The notes: generated by a model from the letters alone, not told the origin. A stretch of 64,000 nucleotides of DNA from Herbaspirillum robiniae (GCF_002213415.1 NZ_NJGU01000010.1:62001-126000); one strand, 5' to 3'; shown: positions 1 through 9,792, counted from the first letter of the stretch. Numbers and translations are program-made.

Positions 1-694
1 TCACCGACAGCCATTCCTCGCGCAGCTGGGCTGCGCCCTTGAAGCTGCCGTCGGCCTGCAGGTTGTCCTTGAAGAAGCGGTTCCTGGCGCCCGGGATATG
101 GCCGCCGACGGCGTCCAGCGTCTCGTTCTCGCCGCGGAAACGATCCGGCGCGCGGGCGTCGACCACCTGCAGTTTCTGTGACGCCAGGTTCTCCACCAGC
201 GCATGCGCATCCACCGTCTTGACGATCGAGGTGAGGTCCTGGATGTTGCCGTGCGCGGCCGGCGGCGGCGTCTCGGTGGTCAGTTGTTCGCCGATGGCCT
301 GCCAGGCGGCCATGCCGCCGTCCAGCACCGCCACGTCGCTGTGGCCGATCCAGCGCAGCAGCCACCACAGGCGCGCGGCGAACATGCCGCCGTGCGCGTC
401 ATACGCCACCACCTGCGTGTCGTTGTTGATGCCCAGCGCGCGCATGGCGTCGACGAAGCGCTGGCGGTCGGGCAGCGGATGGCGTCCGTGGAAGCGGCCC
501 GCGGCGTCGGTCTTGGCGCCGGAGAGGATCTCGTCCAGATGGGCGAAGCGCGCCTGCGGCAGGTGGGAGGCGGCGTAGGCGTCGCGCCCCGCGTTCGGAT
601 TGGCCAGGTCGTGGCGGCAATCGACGATCACCAGGTTCAGGTATTGCGCGCGCGACTTCAGGTCGGCGGCGCTGATCAGGGTGCTGTAGGTCAT
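1..694 (-). CDS. Sulfurtransferase (tandem rhodanese type), C-terminus cut by window edge
   Basis: Translating the minus strand from the ATG at 694 gives about 231 residues with no stop before the window edge. The visible part holds one complete rhodanese-like domain (the stretch VVAYDAHGGMFAARLWWLL, then LDGGMAAWQ) and the start of a second (LQVVDARAPDRFRGE). This two-domain layout is that of thiosulfate and 3-mercaptopyruvate sulfurtransferases, which move a sulfane sulfur to cyanide or a thiol. In this family the catalytic cysteine lies in the second domain, just past the visible end, so thiosulfate and mercaptopyruvate specificity cannot be told apart. It is followed on the same strand, outside the window, by unknown sequence; the DMT exporter lies 36 bp upstream on the same strand. 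Confidence 0.85.
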   Translation of the reverse strand, partial: MTYSTLISAADLKSRAQYLNLVIVDCRHDLANPNAGRDAYAASHLPQARFAHLDEILSGAKTDAAGRFHGRHPLPDRQRFVDAMRALGINNDTQVVAYDAHGGMFAARLWWLLRWIGHSDVAVLDGGMAAWQAIGEQLTTETPPPAAHGNIQDLTSIVKTVDAHALVENLASQKLQVVDARAPDRFRGENETLDAVGGHIPGARNRFFKDNLQADGSFKGAAQLREEWLSV

Positions 695-730
695 GCGGTC
701 TCTCCTTGTTCTCTGATGCGGTAATCGGTT

Positions 731-1648
731 TTACACTTCGGTCGCGATCGGGTCGACCTTGGGCACGTTCTTGGCGGCGCTCTGGCTGGTGCGCTGGTTG
801 TGGTAGGTCGCCAGGATGCCGCTGGCCAGGATGATGGCGATGCCGGTCCAGCCGAGCCAGCCCGGCGCGTCGTTCCAGATCACCACGCCGAACAGGCTGG
901 AGAACACGATGCCGGTGTATTGCAGGTTGGCCGTCACCAGCGTGTTGCCGAGCCGGTAGGCGCGCGTCATGGCGATCTGCGCCAGCGTGGCGGTCAAGCC
1001 TATCATGATCACCAGGAAGGCCCCGGTGGGCGTATGCGCATGCAGCAGCGGCATCTTGCCGACGAAGACGTTTCCCACCAGTCCCGCCACCACGCCGGTC
1101 AGCGAGAAGTAGAACACCACGCGGTATTCAGGTTCCCCCAGCAGGCCCAGCTTGCGCACCTGCAGGTACACCATCGCCGAGAGCACGCCGGAGAACAGCG
1201 CGATGGCGCCGCCCACCAGCTGTTCGGCGTTCAGCGAGGGGCGCATCAGCAGGGCCACGCCGATGAAGCTCAGCAGCACGGTGCCGGCCAGGCCCCATTC
1301 GAACTTCTTGTTGCCTTTCCACCAGCCGGCCGCAAACAGCATGGCGGCGATCCAGATCGAGGACATGTAGTTCAGCGTGGTGGCGGTGGCCACCGGCAGC
1401 AGGCTGAAGGAATAGAACCACATCCACAGCGAGATCACGCCGATGCCGCCGCGGATCAGGTGGTCGCGCGGGAAGGGCGTGCGGAAGGTGCCGCCGCGCA
1501 GCAGCACGATGGCGGTGATGACGGTGACGCCGACCAGGCCGCGGCACAGGACGATCTCGGCGGTGGTGTAGTACTCGCCCGCCATCTTGACGCAGACCCC
1601 CATGATGGAGAACAGGAACGAGGCGACGAGCATCCAGAGCGATTGCAT
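731..1648 (-). CDS. EamA/DMT-family transporter
   Basis: A 305-residue protein of alternating hydrophobic segments and short polar loops, about ten predicted membrane spans, in two repeated halves as expected for EamA (drug/metabolite transporter superfamily). It starts directly with a membrane segment (MQSLWMLVASFLFSIMG), has the typical CRG motif after the second helix, and ends in a short charged tail. Such proteins export or import small metabolites across the inner membrane; the substrate cannot be deduced. It lies on the same strand as the sulfurtransferase downstream, with a short gap, so co-transcription is possible. Nothing unusual was seen in the sequence. Confidence 0.85.
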   Translation of the reverse strand: MQSLWMLVASFLFSIMGVCVKMAGEYYTTAEIVLCRGLVGVTVITAIVLLRGGTFRTPFPRDHLIRGGIGVISLWMWFYSFSLLPVATATTLNYMSSIWIAAMLFAAGWWKGNKKFEWGLAGTVLLSFIGVALLMRPSLNAEQLVGGAIALFSGVLSAMVYLQVRKLGLLGEPEYRVVFYFSLTGVVAGLVGNVFVGKMPLLHAHTPTGAFLVIMIGLTATLAQIAMTRAYRLGNTLVTANLQYTGIVFSSLFGVVIWNDAPGWLGWTGIAIILASGILATYHNQRTSQSAAKNVPKVDPIATEV

Positions 1649-1741
1649 GGCGGTGATGTTGTAGTGGGGTGGAGTCGGAGGGACGGGCGCGCGCCTGCGC
1701 GTGGCGCCGGCGGATGGGGCGCGCGGCCGCCGGAAAATGAA

Positions 1742-1775
1742 ATCGGCAGCGCCGGACGGTGCCGGTGCTGCCGAT
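1742..1775 (-). terminator. Hairpin terminator after the Rieske oxygenase gene
   Basis: The arms ATCGGCAGC (1742-1750) and GCTGCCGAT (1767-1775) are perfectly complementary. Read on the minus strand, the stem is followed by a T-rich stretch (TTTCATTTT). It sits in the 253-bp gap between the oxygenase gene and the DMT gene and probably separates the two transcripts. Confidence 0.5.
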
Positions 1776-1901
1776 CATGTGTTGCGGGTCGGGTTGTGAG
1801 GATGGCAAGTTCAGGGTGGAGGCAGTGGCGGCGCATTCGCGTTGCGTCGTCGTTCTGCCGCTCCCCTTGCATGCAATCTCCTCGCGCGGCCTGTGGCCGG
1901 A

Positions 1902-3020
1902 TTATTCTTTGGCGCCCGGCGGCACGTCGAGCTGGCTGCGGTACCACTCGTGGAAGTGCTGCATGCCGTCTTCCATCGGCGACTGGTACGGACCGACTTC
2001 GCTGGTGCCGCGATCCATCAGTATACGACGGCCGGCGTCCATGCGCAGGGCGATCTCGTCATCCTCGACGCAGGTCTCCATGTAGGCGGCGCGTTCGGCC
2101 TCGACCAGTTCGCGCTCGAACAGGGCGATCTCCTCCGGATAGTAGAACTCCACCACGTTGGTGGTCTTCTGCGGGCCGGTCGGCCACAGCGTCGACACCA
2201 CCAGCACGTGCGGATACCACTCGACCATGATGTTGGGATAGAGCGTGAGCCAGATCGCGCCGAACTTCGGCGGTGTGCCGTTGGAAAACTTCAGCAGCTT
2301 TTCCTGCCACTTGGCGTAGGTGGGCGAGCCGGACCTGGCCAGGCCGTGGTTCACGCCCACGGTCTGCACGCTGTAGTCGCGGCCGAACTCCCACTTCAGG
2401 TCGTCGCAGGAGACGAAGTTGCCCAGGCCCGGATGGAAGGGTTCGACGTGGTAGTCCTCCAGGTAGACCTCGATGAAGGTCTTCCAGTTGTAGTCGCACT
2501 CGTGGACTTCGGTGTGGTCGTACAGATAGCCGGAGAAATCCAGGTCGCGCGCCACGCCGAGGTTCTTCAGCTTGGCCGCGACGTCGGCGCCGTGGCCTTC
2601 GAACAGCAGGCCGTTCCAGTTCTGCAGCGGCGTCTTCGACAGGTTCAGGCAAGGCGTTTCGCCGAAATGCGGCGCGCCGATCAGTTCGCCCTTGAGGTCG
2701 TAGGTCCAGCGATGCAGCGGGCACACGATGTTCTTGGCGTTGCCGCGGCCGTCCAGCATCTTGGCCTGGCGATGGCGGCATACGTTGGAGACCAGCTCGA
2801 TGCCTTGCGCGTTGCGCACCAGCATGCGGCCTTCGTTTTCCCAGGGCAGGGTCGCGTAGTCGCCCGCCTCTGGCACCATCAGTTCATGGCCGGCGTAGCG
2901 TGGGCCCTGCTGGAAGAGTTGTCGGAGTTCCCGCTGGTAGAGCGGTTCGTCGAAATAGACGTTGACCGGGAGTTGCGCGTTTGATCGCGCCAATTTGGCA
3001 AAAGTAGCAAGATCGGACAT
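1902..3020 (-). CDS. Rieske [2Fe-2S] ring-hydroxylating oxygenase, alpha-subunit type
   Basis: A 372-residue protein. An N-terminal Rieske domain has the cluster ligands C81-x-H83 and C100-x2-H103. A C-terminal catalytic domain has the non-haem iron motif in the stretch EVYLEDYHVEPFHPG, where the two histidines and a nearby acid would bind mononuclear iron. The family uses O2 and electrons from a reductase to hydroxylate or demethylate ring substrates; no reductase or ferredoxin gene is adjacent. I chose the ATG at 3020 because GGGGGCGGAA precedes it and the Rieske domain then begins normally; an in-frame start at 3161 would add 47 residues unlike the family. It is divergent from xseB-ispA-dxs. 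The substrate is unknown; a sterol or terpenoid-like ring compound is only a guess from its neighbours. Confidence 0.85.
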   Translation of the reverse strand: MSDLATFAKLARSNAQLPVNVYFDEPLYQRELRQLFQQGPRYAGHELMVPEAGDYATLPWENEGRMLVRNAQGIELVSNVCRHRQAKMLDGRGNAKNIVCPLHRWTYDLKGELIGAPHFGETPCLNLSKTPLQNWNGLLFEGHGADVAAKLKNLGVARDLDFSGYLYDHTEVHECDYNWKTFIEVYLEDYHVEPFHPGLGNFVSCDDLKWEFGRDYSVQTVGVNHGLARSGSPTYAKWQEKLLKFSNGTPPKFGAIWLTLYPNIMVEWYPHVLVVSTLWPTGPQKTTNVVEFYYPEEIALFERELVEAERAAYMETCVEDDEIALRMDAGRRILMDRGTSEVGPYQSPMEDGMQHFHEWYRSQLDVPPGAKE

Positions 3021-3286
3021 TTCCGCCCCCAAATTAATTTGCACCAACCTAAGGAAGAAAATCCGCAAAAACCTGTGTTCAAATAATATGAAGAGGAAAT
3101 TTTGGACAGAACCGGGGATTATACTGCAAATAGCCCCTAAAGGGGCGGGTTTTGAGAGCAAAATGTCAGCATTTTGGCCGAACTTACGTTTTCGTCTCCA
3201 GCCCTTTCTGCAAATCCCGTCCCGAATTGATTTTGGAATCAGAGGATTGTTCTAAAATAGCGGGTTAGTTTTTTTAATGGGTCGAT

Positions 3287-3547
3287 ATGCCGAGAACCTC
3301 AGCCACTGCCGCCACCGCCGCGCCCCCGGCCTCCTTCGAGCAAGCCATGCAGGAGCTGGAACAGCTCGTGGCGCAGATGGAAGCCGGCGAGCTGCCGCTG
3401 GAAGCCTCCGTGGCCGCCTACAAGCGCGGCTCGGAACTGGTGAAATTCTGCGCTGCCCAACTGGACAAGGTCGACAGCCAGGTCAAGGTGCTCGAGGGCG
3501 ACATGCTCAAGCCCTTCAGCGCCGACAACGCCGGCGGGGACGACTGA
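3287..3547 (+). CDS. xseB: Exodeoxyribonuclease VII small subunit
   Basis: An 86-residue protein matching the XseB family: a short low-complexity N-terminus, then a helical hairpin starting ASFEQAMQELEQLVAQMEAG with the conserved SVAAYKRGSEL and a C-terminal helix. XseB packs on XseA to form exonuclease VII, which degrades single-stranded DNA into oligonucleotides. The stop codon overlaps the start of ispA (TGATGA), so translation is coupled. An xseB-ispA-dxs order is common in proteobacteria. The ATG at 3287 is used because an upstream out-of-frame ATG at 3277 leads into ispA's frame and does not give a family-like protein. Confidence 0.95.
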   Translation: MPRTSATAATAAPPASFEQAMQELEQLVAQMEAGELPLEASVAAYKRGSELVKFCAAQLDKVDSQVKVLEGDMLKPFSADNAGGDD

Positions 3548-4479
3548 TGAACGCCCGCATCCCGACATCGCTGCCGTTCGCCGACTGGGCAAAGCAGGTG
3601 CAATCCGGCATGGAAGACGTGCTGGACCGCTTCCTGGCGCCGGTCTCCGTGGTGCCCGCGCGGCTGCACGAGGCGATGCGCTACACCGCCATGGACGGCG
3701 GCAAGCGCGTGCGCCCGCTGCTGGTGTATGCCGCCGGCGACGTGTTCGACACGCCGCTGCCGCTCCTGGAGCGCGCCGCCGCCGCGGTGGAGATGATCCA
3801 CGTGTATTCGCTGGTGCATGACGACATGCCCTGCATGGACGACGATGCGCTGCGCCGCGGCAAGCCCACGGTGCACGTGAAGTACGACGAAGCCACCGCG
3901 CTGCTGGTGGGCGACGCGCTGCAGGCGCAGGCGTTCGCCACGCTGTCGGCGCCGCTGGAAGCGGAGCTGGCGACGGCCGATGCCGGCATGCCGGCACGCC
4001 AGTTGCGCATGCTTAACCTGCTGGCGCAGGCTTCCGGCTCGGTGGGCATGTGCGGCGGTCAGGCGATCGATTTGGCCAGCGTCGGCATGACGTTGTCGCT
4101 GTCGGAACTGGAACAGATGCATCGCCTGAAGACCGGCGCATTGCTGCGCGCGGCGGTGCTGCTGGGCGCGCTGGGCGGCAAGGCGCTGACGGCCGACGAG
4201 AGCGCCGCGCTGGACGACTACGCGCGCGCCATCGGGCTGGCCTTCCAGGTGGTCGACGACATCCTCGACGCCACCGCCGACTCGGCCACGCTGGGCAAGA
4301 CCGCCGGCAAGGACGCGGCGGACAACAAGCCGACCTATGTATCGATACTCGGTCTGGGCGAATCGCAGGCGCTGGCTGAAAAGCTGCGCGGCAACGCGCA
4401 CCAGGCCCTGGCGCCGTTCGGCGACAAGGCGCGCCGCCTGCGCGAACTTGCCGACCTGATCGTGCAACGCAAGGCATGA
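3547..4479 (+). CDS. ispA: Farnesyl diphosphate synthase (trans-polyprenyl synthase)
   Basis: A 310-residue cytosolic enzyme that condenses isopentenyl diphosphate with dimethylallyl and geranyl diphosphate to give farnesyl diphosphate, the precursor of ubiquinone and undecaprenyl carriers. Both aspartate-rich motifs are present: the first in [10 protein letters not shown] followed by LRRGKPT, the second in FQVVDDILD. The GGKRVRP substrate-binding motif lies near the N-terminus. The length is normal for the family. The start ATG at 3547 overlaps the xseB stop by one base; the open frame extends upstream but those codons are antisense-like to xseB and are not conserved. The gene sits between xseB and dxs in one operon. 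Confidence 0.96.
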   Translation: MNARIPTSLPFADWAKQVQSGMEDVLDRFLAPVSVVPARLHEAMRYTAMDGGKRVRPLLVYAAGDVFDTPLPLLERAAAAVEMIHVYSLVHDDMPCMDDDALRRGKPTVHVKYDEATALLVGDALQAQAFATLSAPLEAELATADAGMPARQLRMLNLLAQASGSVGMCGGQAIDLASVGMTLSLSELEQMHRLKTGALLRAAVLLGALGGKALTADESAALDDYARAIGLAFQVVDDILDATADSATLGKTAGKDAADNKPTYVSILGLGESQALAEKLRGNAHQALAPFGDKARRLRELADLIVQRKA

Positions 4480-4519
4480 AGCCCAACCGCTTCAGACCCA
4501 ACAAACGGTAACAACAGTT

Positions 4520-6385
4520 ATGCTGCTCAACTCGATAAACGACCCGGCCGACCTGCGCCGCCTGCCCCGCCACCAACTCAAGCCGCTGGCCGACGAGTTG
4601 CGCGGCTTCGTGCTGGACTCGGTGTCCAAGACCGGTGGCCACCTGTCGTCCAACCTGGGCACGGTGGAACTGACCATCGCGCTGCACTACGTCTTCAACA
4701 CGCCTGACGACCGCATCGTCTGGGACGTGGGCCACCAGACCTATCCGCACAAGATCCTGACCGGCCGCCGCGACCGCATGTCGACGCTGCGCCAGCAGGA
4801 CGGCATCTCCGGCTTTCCGCGCCGCGTGGAAAGCGAATACGACACCTTCGGCACCGCGCACTCGTCGACCTCGATCTCGGCGGCGCTGGGCATGGCGCTG
4901 GGCGCCAAGAGCCAGGGCTCGGACCGCCACGCCATCGCCGTCATCGGCGACGGCGCGATGACCGCCGGCATGGCCTTCGAGGCCCTGAACAACGCCGGCG
5001 TCTACGACGACGTCAACCTGCTGGTGATCCTGAACGACAACGACATGTCGATCTCGCCGCCGGTGGGCGCGCTGAACCGCTACCTGGCGCGCCTGATGTC
5101 GGGCAAGTTCTACGCCAAGGCGCGCGACGTCGGCAAGTCGGTGCTGCCGGGCCCGGTGCTGGAACTGGCCAAGCGCCTGGAAGAGCATGCCAAGGGCATG
5201 ATCGTGCCGGCCACCATGTTCGAGGAATTCGGCTTCAACTACATCGGCCCCATCGACGGTCACGACCTCGACTCGCTGATCCCCACGCTGCAGAACCTGA
5301 AGAACCTCAAGGGCCCGCAGTTCCTGCACGTGGTCACCAAGAAGGGCCAGGGCTACAAGCTGGCCGAGGCCGACCCGGTGCTGTACCACGGCCCCGGCAA
5401 GTTCAATCCCAGCGAAGGCATCAAGCCCAGCAGCGGCGGCAAGCTGACCTACACCCAGGTGTTCGGCGAATGGCTGTGCGACATGGCCGCCGCCGACAGC
5501 CGCCTGGCCGGCATCACCCCCGCCATGCGCGAGGGGTCGGGCATGGTCGGCTTCGAGAAGAAATTCCCCGACCGCTACTACGACGTCGGCATCGCCGAGC
5601 AGCACGCGGTGACCTTCGCCGGCGGCCTGGCCTGCGAGGGCATGAAGCCGGTGGTGGCGATCTACTCGACCTTCCTGCAGCGCGCCTACGACCAGCTGAT
5701 CCACGACGTGGCGCTGCAAAACCTGGACGTGACCTTCGCGCTGGACCGCGCAGGCCTGGTCGGCGCCGACGGCGCCACGCACGCCGGCAACTATGACCTG
5801 GCCTTCCTGCGCTGCATCCCGAACATGGCCGTGCTGGCCGCCTCCGACGAGGACGAGTGCCGCAAGATGCTGTCCACCGCCTATCAGTACGAAGGCCCGG
5901 CGGCGGTGCGTTACCCGCGCGGCGCCGGCATCGGCGCCACGGTGGAAAAGACCCTGGACGTGCTGCCCTGGGGCCGCGGCGAGATCCGTCGCCAGGGCCG
6001 CGGCATCGCGATCCTGGCCTTCGGCACCATGGTGGCCCCGGCGCTGGGCGCGGGCGAGAAGCTCAACGCCACGGTCGCCAACATGCGCTTCATCAAGCCG
6101 CTGGACGTCGAGCTGGTCAGGCAACTGGCCGAGTCGCACGACGCGCTGGTGACGGTGGAAGAGGGCTGCATCATGGGCGGCGCCGGCGCGGCGGTATCGG
6201 AGGCGCTGGCCGCGGCCGGCATCGCCAAGCCTATCCTGCACCTGGGCCTGCCCGACCGCTTCATCGACCATGGCGACGCCGGCCAACTGCTGGCGCAATG
6301 CGGACTGGACGCGGCGGGCATCGCCGAGTCCATCGTGCAGCGCTTCGGCAAGGACGAGCCGCGCCTGGTGGTCAACAACGGCTGA
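4520..6385 (+). CDS. dxs: 1-deoxy-D-xylulose-5-phosphate synthase
   Basis: A 621-residue thiamine-diphosphate enzyme catalysing the first step of the MEP isoprenoid pathway: pyruvate plus glyceraldehyde 3-phosphate to DXP and CO2. The transketolase N-terminal part shows the family stretch [13 protein letters not shown] and the ThDP/Mg-binding [15 protein letters not shown]. The pyrimidine-binding domain includes [17 protein letters not shown], and the C-terminal transketolase domain contains MRFIKPLD. The length matches known Dxs proteins. It is 40 bp downstream of ispA, so early and late steps of isoprenoid supply are co-transcribed. A strong hairpin terminator follows. Confidence 0.97.
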   Translation: MLLNSINDPADLRRLPRHQLKPLADELRGFVLDSVSKTGGHLSSNLGTVELTIALHYVFNTPDDRIVWDVGHQTYPHKILTGRRDRMSTLRQQDGISGFPRRVESEYDTFGTAHSSTSISAALGMALGAKSQGSDRHAIAVIGDGAMTAGMAFEALNNAGVYDDVNLLVILNDNDMSISPPVGALNRYLARLMSGKFYAKARDVGKSVLPGPVLELAKRLEEHAKGMIVPATMFEEFGFNYIGPIDGHDLDSLIPTLQNLKNLKGPQFLHVVTKKGQGYKLAEADPVLYHGPGKFNPSEGIKPSSGGKLTYTQVFGEWLCDMAAADSRLAGITPAMREGSGMVGFEKKFPDRYYDVGIAEQHAVTFAGGLACEGMKPVVAIYSTFLQRAYDQLIHDVALQNLDVTFALDRAGLVGADGATHAGNYDLAFLRCIPNMAVLAASDEDECRKMLSTAYQYEGPAAVRYPRGAGIGATVEKTLDVLPWGRGEIRRQGRGIAILAFGTMVAPALGAGEKLNATVANMRFIKPLDVELVRQLAESHDALVTVEEGCIMGGAGAAVSEALAAAGIAKPILHLGLPDRFIDHGDAGQLLAQCGLDAAGIAESIVQRFGKDEPRLVVNNG

Positions 6386-6401
6386 CCTGTCTCAGGCCGA
6401 A

Positions 6402-6442
6402 AAACAAACGCCCCGCGAGCGCAAGCCGCGGGGCGTTTGTTT
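6402..6442. terminator. Bidirectional intrinsic terminator between dxs and the adenosyltransferase gene
   Basis: The 15-base arms 6402-6416 and 6428-6442 are perfectly complementary, contain the GC core CGCCCCGC/GCGGGGCG, and are flanked by A-rich and T-rich ends. It can terminate dxs on the plus strand and the convergent cobalamin adenosyltransferase gene on the minus strand. Confidence 0.85.
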
Positions 6443-6470
6443 TGGGCCGATGGCGCGCGATGACCGGCGT

Positions 6471-7028
6471 TCAGCGCGCGCGGCCTTTTTCCCACAAGAC
6501 ATCCTGCCCGCCGGCCTCGCGGTTGAGCACCCGCGCCAGCACGAAGCACAGGTCGGACAGCCGGTTCAGGTAGCGCCGCGCCGGTGCGTTCACGCCGCCG
6601 GGCTCGGTCTTCTCCAGCATCACCACGCTGCGCTCGGCGCGACGGCATACGGTGCGGCATACGTGCGCCAGCGCCGCCGTGCGCGAGCCGCCGGGCAGGA
6701 TGAATTCCTTCAGCGGCGGCAGGGTGGCGTTGTATTTTTCCAGCAGCGCATCCAGCCGCGCCAGGTGGGCGTCGGACAGCACCGCGTAGCCGGGGATGCA
6801 CAGCTCGCCGCCGAGGTCGAACAGGTCGTGCTGGACCGAGACCAGCTCCTCGCGCAGCGTCGCCGGCAGCGGCTCGCACAGCAGCAGGCCGAGCTGCGAG
6901 TTCAGTTCGTCGACCTCGCCCAGCGACTGGATGCGCAGGCTGTCCTTGCCCACGCGGCTGCCGTCGCCCAGGCCGGTGCTGCCGTCGTCGCCGGTGCGGG
7001 TAGCGATCTTTGAGAGGCGGTTGCCCAT
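6471..7028 (-). CDS. Cob(I)yrinic acid a,c-diamide adenosyltransferase, PduO type
   Basis: A 185-residue protein of the PduO/EutT-like ATP:cob(I)alamin adenosyltransferase family, which makes coenzyme B12 from ATP and reduced corrinoid. The ATP-binding N-terminus TRTGDDGSTGLGDG and the C-terminal helix RRAERSVV...YLNRLSDLCFVLAR are both present. The start ATG at 7028 has an ideal ribosome site, AAGGAG, six bases upstream; an in-frame ATG at 7178 would add residues unlike the family. It converges on dxs across a shared terminator. No other cobalamin gene lies nearby, so it may serve salvage or a B12-dependent enzyme elsewhere. Confidence 0.93.
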   Translation of the reverse strand: MGNRLSKIATRTGDDGSTGLGDGSRVGKDSLRIQSLGEVDELNSQLGLLLCEPLPATLREELVSVQHDLFDLGGELCIPGYAVLSDAHLARLDALLEKYNATLPPLKEFILPGGSRTAALAHVCRTVCRRAERSVVMLEKTEPGGVNAPARRYLNRLSDLCFVLARVLNREAGGQDVLWEKGRAR

Positions 7029-7323
7029 GGCTTTCTCCTTGGTGAAGTGCGCGAGCTTAAGCTGCGCGAGCAGAGGGCGCAAGCCTGCGCGATTGTCATT
7101 CCGGCAAGCAAAAATCCGTAAAAAATTCACTTGATCTGGCAAGCGAGCCGAAAAGGCATCGGATATTTGCCGAATCACTTCGCCGCAAGAGAGTAAAATT
7201 CATCAGTTGAATCAGTGGTCAGTCCACTGGAGGAGCAGGGGATGTTCCTCCTCCGGCATGGCGCCGCCACGCATCGCGCAACATATAACAAGACAGACAA
7301 CAGAGACACACCGAGAGAGACAC

Positions 7324-8739
7324 ATGAACCACATTGTTGATGCACAGAAACTGAAACGCCCGGTGCCGCAGGCACTGCTGGATGAACTCAAGGCCCTGTT
7401 CGGCGATCGCCTGTCGACGTCCATGGCCATGCGTGAGCACCATGGCCGCGACGAATCCTCGTATGACCCGATGTTGCCCGACGCCGTGGTGTTCGCGCAC
7501 ACAACCGAGGAGGTCGCCGCTTTCGTCAAGCTGTGCAGCCGCTTCGAGACTCCGATCATTCCCTACGGCACCGGCACCTCGCTGGAAGGCCATGTGCTGG
7601 CGCTGCAGGGCGGCATCACGGTCGACCTGTCGCAGATGAACCGCGTGCTGGCCGTGAACCCCGAAGACCTGACCGCCACCGTGCAGGCCGGCGTCACCCG
7701 CAAGCAGTTGAACCAGGAGATCAAGGACACCGGCCTGTTCTTCCCCATCGATCCCGGCGCCGATGCCTCCCTGGGCGGCATGGCCTCGACCCGCGCCTCC
7801 GGCACCAACGCCGTGCGCTACGGCACGATGAAGGAAAATACCCTGACCCTGACGGTGGTGACCGCCGACGGCAACATCATCAAGACCGGCACCCGCGCCA
7901 AGAAATCCTCGGCCGGCTACGACCTGACCCGCGTCTACGTGGGCAGCGAAGGCACGCTGGGCATCATCACCGAAGTCACCGTGCGCCTGTATCCGCAGCC
8001 TGAGGCGATCTCGGCGGCGATCTGCTCCTTCCCCAGCGTGGCCGACGCGGTCAACACCGTGATCCAGACCATCCAGGTCGGCGTGCCGCTGGCGCGCGTG
8101 GAGCTGCTCGACGAGAACGGCGTGAAGGCCCTGAACGCGCACGACAAACTGACCCTGCCGGTCAATCCGCTGCTGCTGTTCGAATTCCACGGCAGCGAAA
8201 ACGGCGTGAAGGAACAGGCCGAAGTCGTGCAGGAAATCGCCAACGACAACAACGCCACCGGTTTCGAATGGGCCACCCGCCCCGAAGACCGCACCCGCCT
8301 GTGGACCGCGCGTCATAACGCCTACTTCGCGCTCTTGCAGTTGCGCCCGGGCGCGCGCGCGATCTCCACCGACTGCTGCGTGCCGATCTCGCGCCTGGCC
8401 GAATGCGTGCTGGAAACCAAGGCCGACTGCGAGGCGCAGGGCCTGATCCACGCCATCATCGGTCACGTCGGCGACGGCAATTTCCACGTGCAGATGATGG
8501 TCGATCCTAACGATCCGGCCGACGTGGCCAAGGCCGAAGGCGTCAACGAGCGCATGGTCGCGCGCGCCATTTCCATGGACGGCACCTGCACCGGCGAGCA
8601 CGGCGTGGGCCTGCACAAGATGGACTTCCTGGTGCAGGAGCACGGCGACGGCGCCATCGCCGTCATGCGCGCCATCAAGCATGCGCTGGATCCGAAGAAC
8701 ATCATGAATCCCGGCAAGATCCTGCGCTGGGAGCAATAA
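7324..8739 (+). CDS. FAD-linked D-2-hydroxyacid dehydrogenase (D-lactate dehydrogenase, cytochrome type)
   Basis: A 471-residue flavoprotein with an N-terminal FAD-binding domain of the PCMH type (PYGTGTSLEGHV, then DPGADASLGGMASTRASGTNAVRYGTM as separate short conserved blocks) and a C-terminal FAD-oxidase domain with the stretch GHVGDGNFH and the end motif DPKNIMNPGKIL. Family members oxidise D-lactate or related 2-hydroxyacids and pass electrons to the respiratory chain. It is a distant paralogue of glcD 2 kb downstream but has no glcE/glcF partners of its own. The ATG at 7324 follows a purine-rich GAGAGAGACAC. A start at 7207 in the same frame would precede the domain by 39 unconserved residues. 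Confidence 0.85.
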   Translation: MNHIVDAQKLKRPVPQALLDELKALFGDRLSTSMAMREHHGRDESSYDPMLPDAVVFAHTTEEVAAFVKLCSRFETPIIPYGTGTSLEGHVLALQGGITVDLSQMNRVLAVNPEDLTATVQAGVTRKQLNQEIKDTGLFFPIDPGADASLGGMASTRASGTNAVRYGTMKENTLTLTVVTADGNIIKTGTRAKKSSAGYDLTRVYVGSEGTLGIITEVTVRLYPQPEAISAAICSFPSVADAVNTVIQTIQVGVPLARVELLDENGVKALNAHDKLTLPVNPLLLFEFHGSENGVKEQAEVVQEIANDNNATGFEWATRPEDRTRLWTARHNAYFALLQLRPGARAISTDCCVPISRLAECVLETKADCEAQGLIHAIIGHVGDGNFHVQMMVDPNDPADVAKAEGVNERMVARAISMDGTCTGEHGVGLHKMDFLVQEHGDGAIAVMRAIKHALDPKNIMNPGKILRWEQ

Positions 8740-8750
8740 GGCATTGATGT

Positions 8751-8776
8751 CGCCGGCGGCCGTCGTGCCGCCGGCG
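8751..8776. terminator. GC-rich hairpin without a U-tract after the D-2-hydroxyacid dehydrogenase gene
   Basis: The 10-base arms CGCCGGCGGC (8751-8760) and GCCGCCGGCG (8767-8776) enclose a 6-base loop. No run of T follows, so it may protect the mRNA end or aid factor-dependent termination and not act as a classical intrinsic terminator. Confidence 0.4.
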
Positions 8777-8901
8777 ATGTAACCGGTTCCAGAGGCGTTT
8801 GCACAGAGACGCCTATCCTCGATACCGCACTGCAATCCGTTTTCAGTTCGTTGTCAGTCCGTTTTGCAATTCGTTTTCGCACGCGCAGCAAGAAAGAATC
8901 C

Positions 8902-9792
8902 ATGGCCACCCGCCTTCCACCCGTCCACGCGCTGTCCGCCTTCGAGGCGGCGGCAAGGCACAATTCCTTCGCCATCGCGGCCGAAGAACTCTGCATCACT
9001 CCTTCGGCGCTGTCGCACCGCATCCGCCTGCTGGAGGACTTCGTCGGCGAGCGCCTGTTCTACCGCGATGGCCGCTCCATCGGCCTGTCCGAATTCGGCC
9101 GCCGCTACCTGGACGTGGTGCGCTCGGCGCTGCGTACGCTGACCGACTTCCCGATGCCGCACCGTAACGCCGCGGTGCAGCCCAAGATCAAGGTGATGCT
9201 GCCGCCCACCTTCGCGCGCCACCTGCTGATGCCGCGCATCGCCGACTTCACCCAGCGCCATCCCGAGATCGTGGTGGAGCTCTACCTGTCGGTGCCGCTG
9301 TACGACCTGTCGCTGTCGGAGAGCGACGTCGAGATCCGCTTCGGCGCCGGCAACTATCCCAACATCGTCACCGAGAAGCTGTTCGAGGAACCCGCCTTCG
9401 CGGTGGCCAGCCCCGCCTATCTCAAGACCCTGCCGCCGATGAAGAGCCCGGCCGACCTGCAGCACGCCAGCCTGCTGCGTTCGGCGCTGGAACCCTGGCA
9501 GCCGTGGTTCGAGGCGGCCTGCCTGAAGGACTGGACCGAGCCGTCGGCCGGCCTGCGGGTGGACGACCTGGGGCTGCTGCTGGAGGCGGTGCGCCACGGC
9601 TACGGCGTCGGCCTGACCCGTCAGCACTTCGCCGAGGAGCTGCTGGCGCGCGGCGAGATCGTCGAGCTGTTCGATGTGCGCCTGCGTACGCCGCCGCATG
9701 CCTATTACGTGGTCTACGAGCGTTCGGTGCGCGAGCGGCCTGAGGTCGATACCTTCATCAGCTGGATTCAGAACGCGTTCAAGAACATCTGA
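8902..9792 (+). CDS. LysR-family regulator, GcvA-like
   Basis: A 296-residue LysR-type transcription factor. The N-terminal winged helix-turn-helix reads LSAFEAAARHNSFAIAAEEL then TPSALSHRIRLLEDFVG, the form typical of GcvA-like regulators; a periplasmic-binding-protein-like effector domain follows. The ATG at 8902 places the DNA-binding domain at the very N-terminus as normal; an upstream in-frame ATG at 8851 would add 17 residues and lacks a clear ribosome site. It lies downstream of the 2-hydroxyacid dehydrogenase gene and upstream of glcDEF, on the same strand, so a role in hydroxyacid metabolism is plausible but not shown. A ~490-bp repeat element follows. Confidence 0.88.
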   Translation: MATRLPPVHALSAFEAAARHNSFAIAAEELCITPSALSHRIRLLEDFVGERLFYRDGRSIGLSEFGRRYLDVVRSALRTLTDFPMPHRNAAVQPKIKVMLPPTFARHLLMPRIADFTQRHPEIVVELYLSVPLYDLSLSESDVEIRFGAGNYPNIVTEKLFEEPAFAVASPAYLKTLPPMKSPADLQHASLLRSALEPWQPWFEAACLKDWTEPSAGLRVDDLGLLLEAVRHGYGVGLTRQHFAEELLARGEIVELFDVRLRTPPHAYYVVYERSVRERPEVDTFISWIQNAFKNI

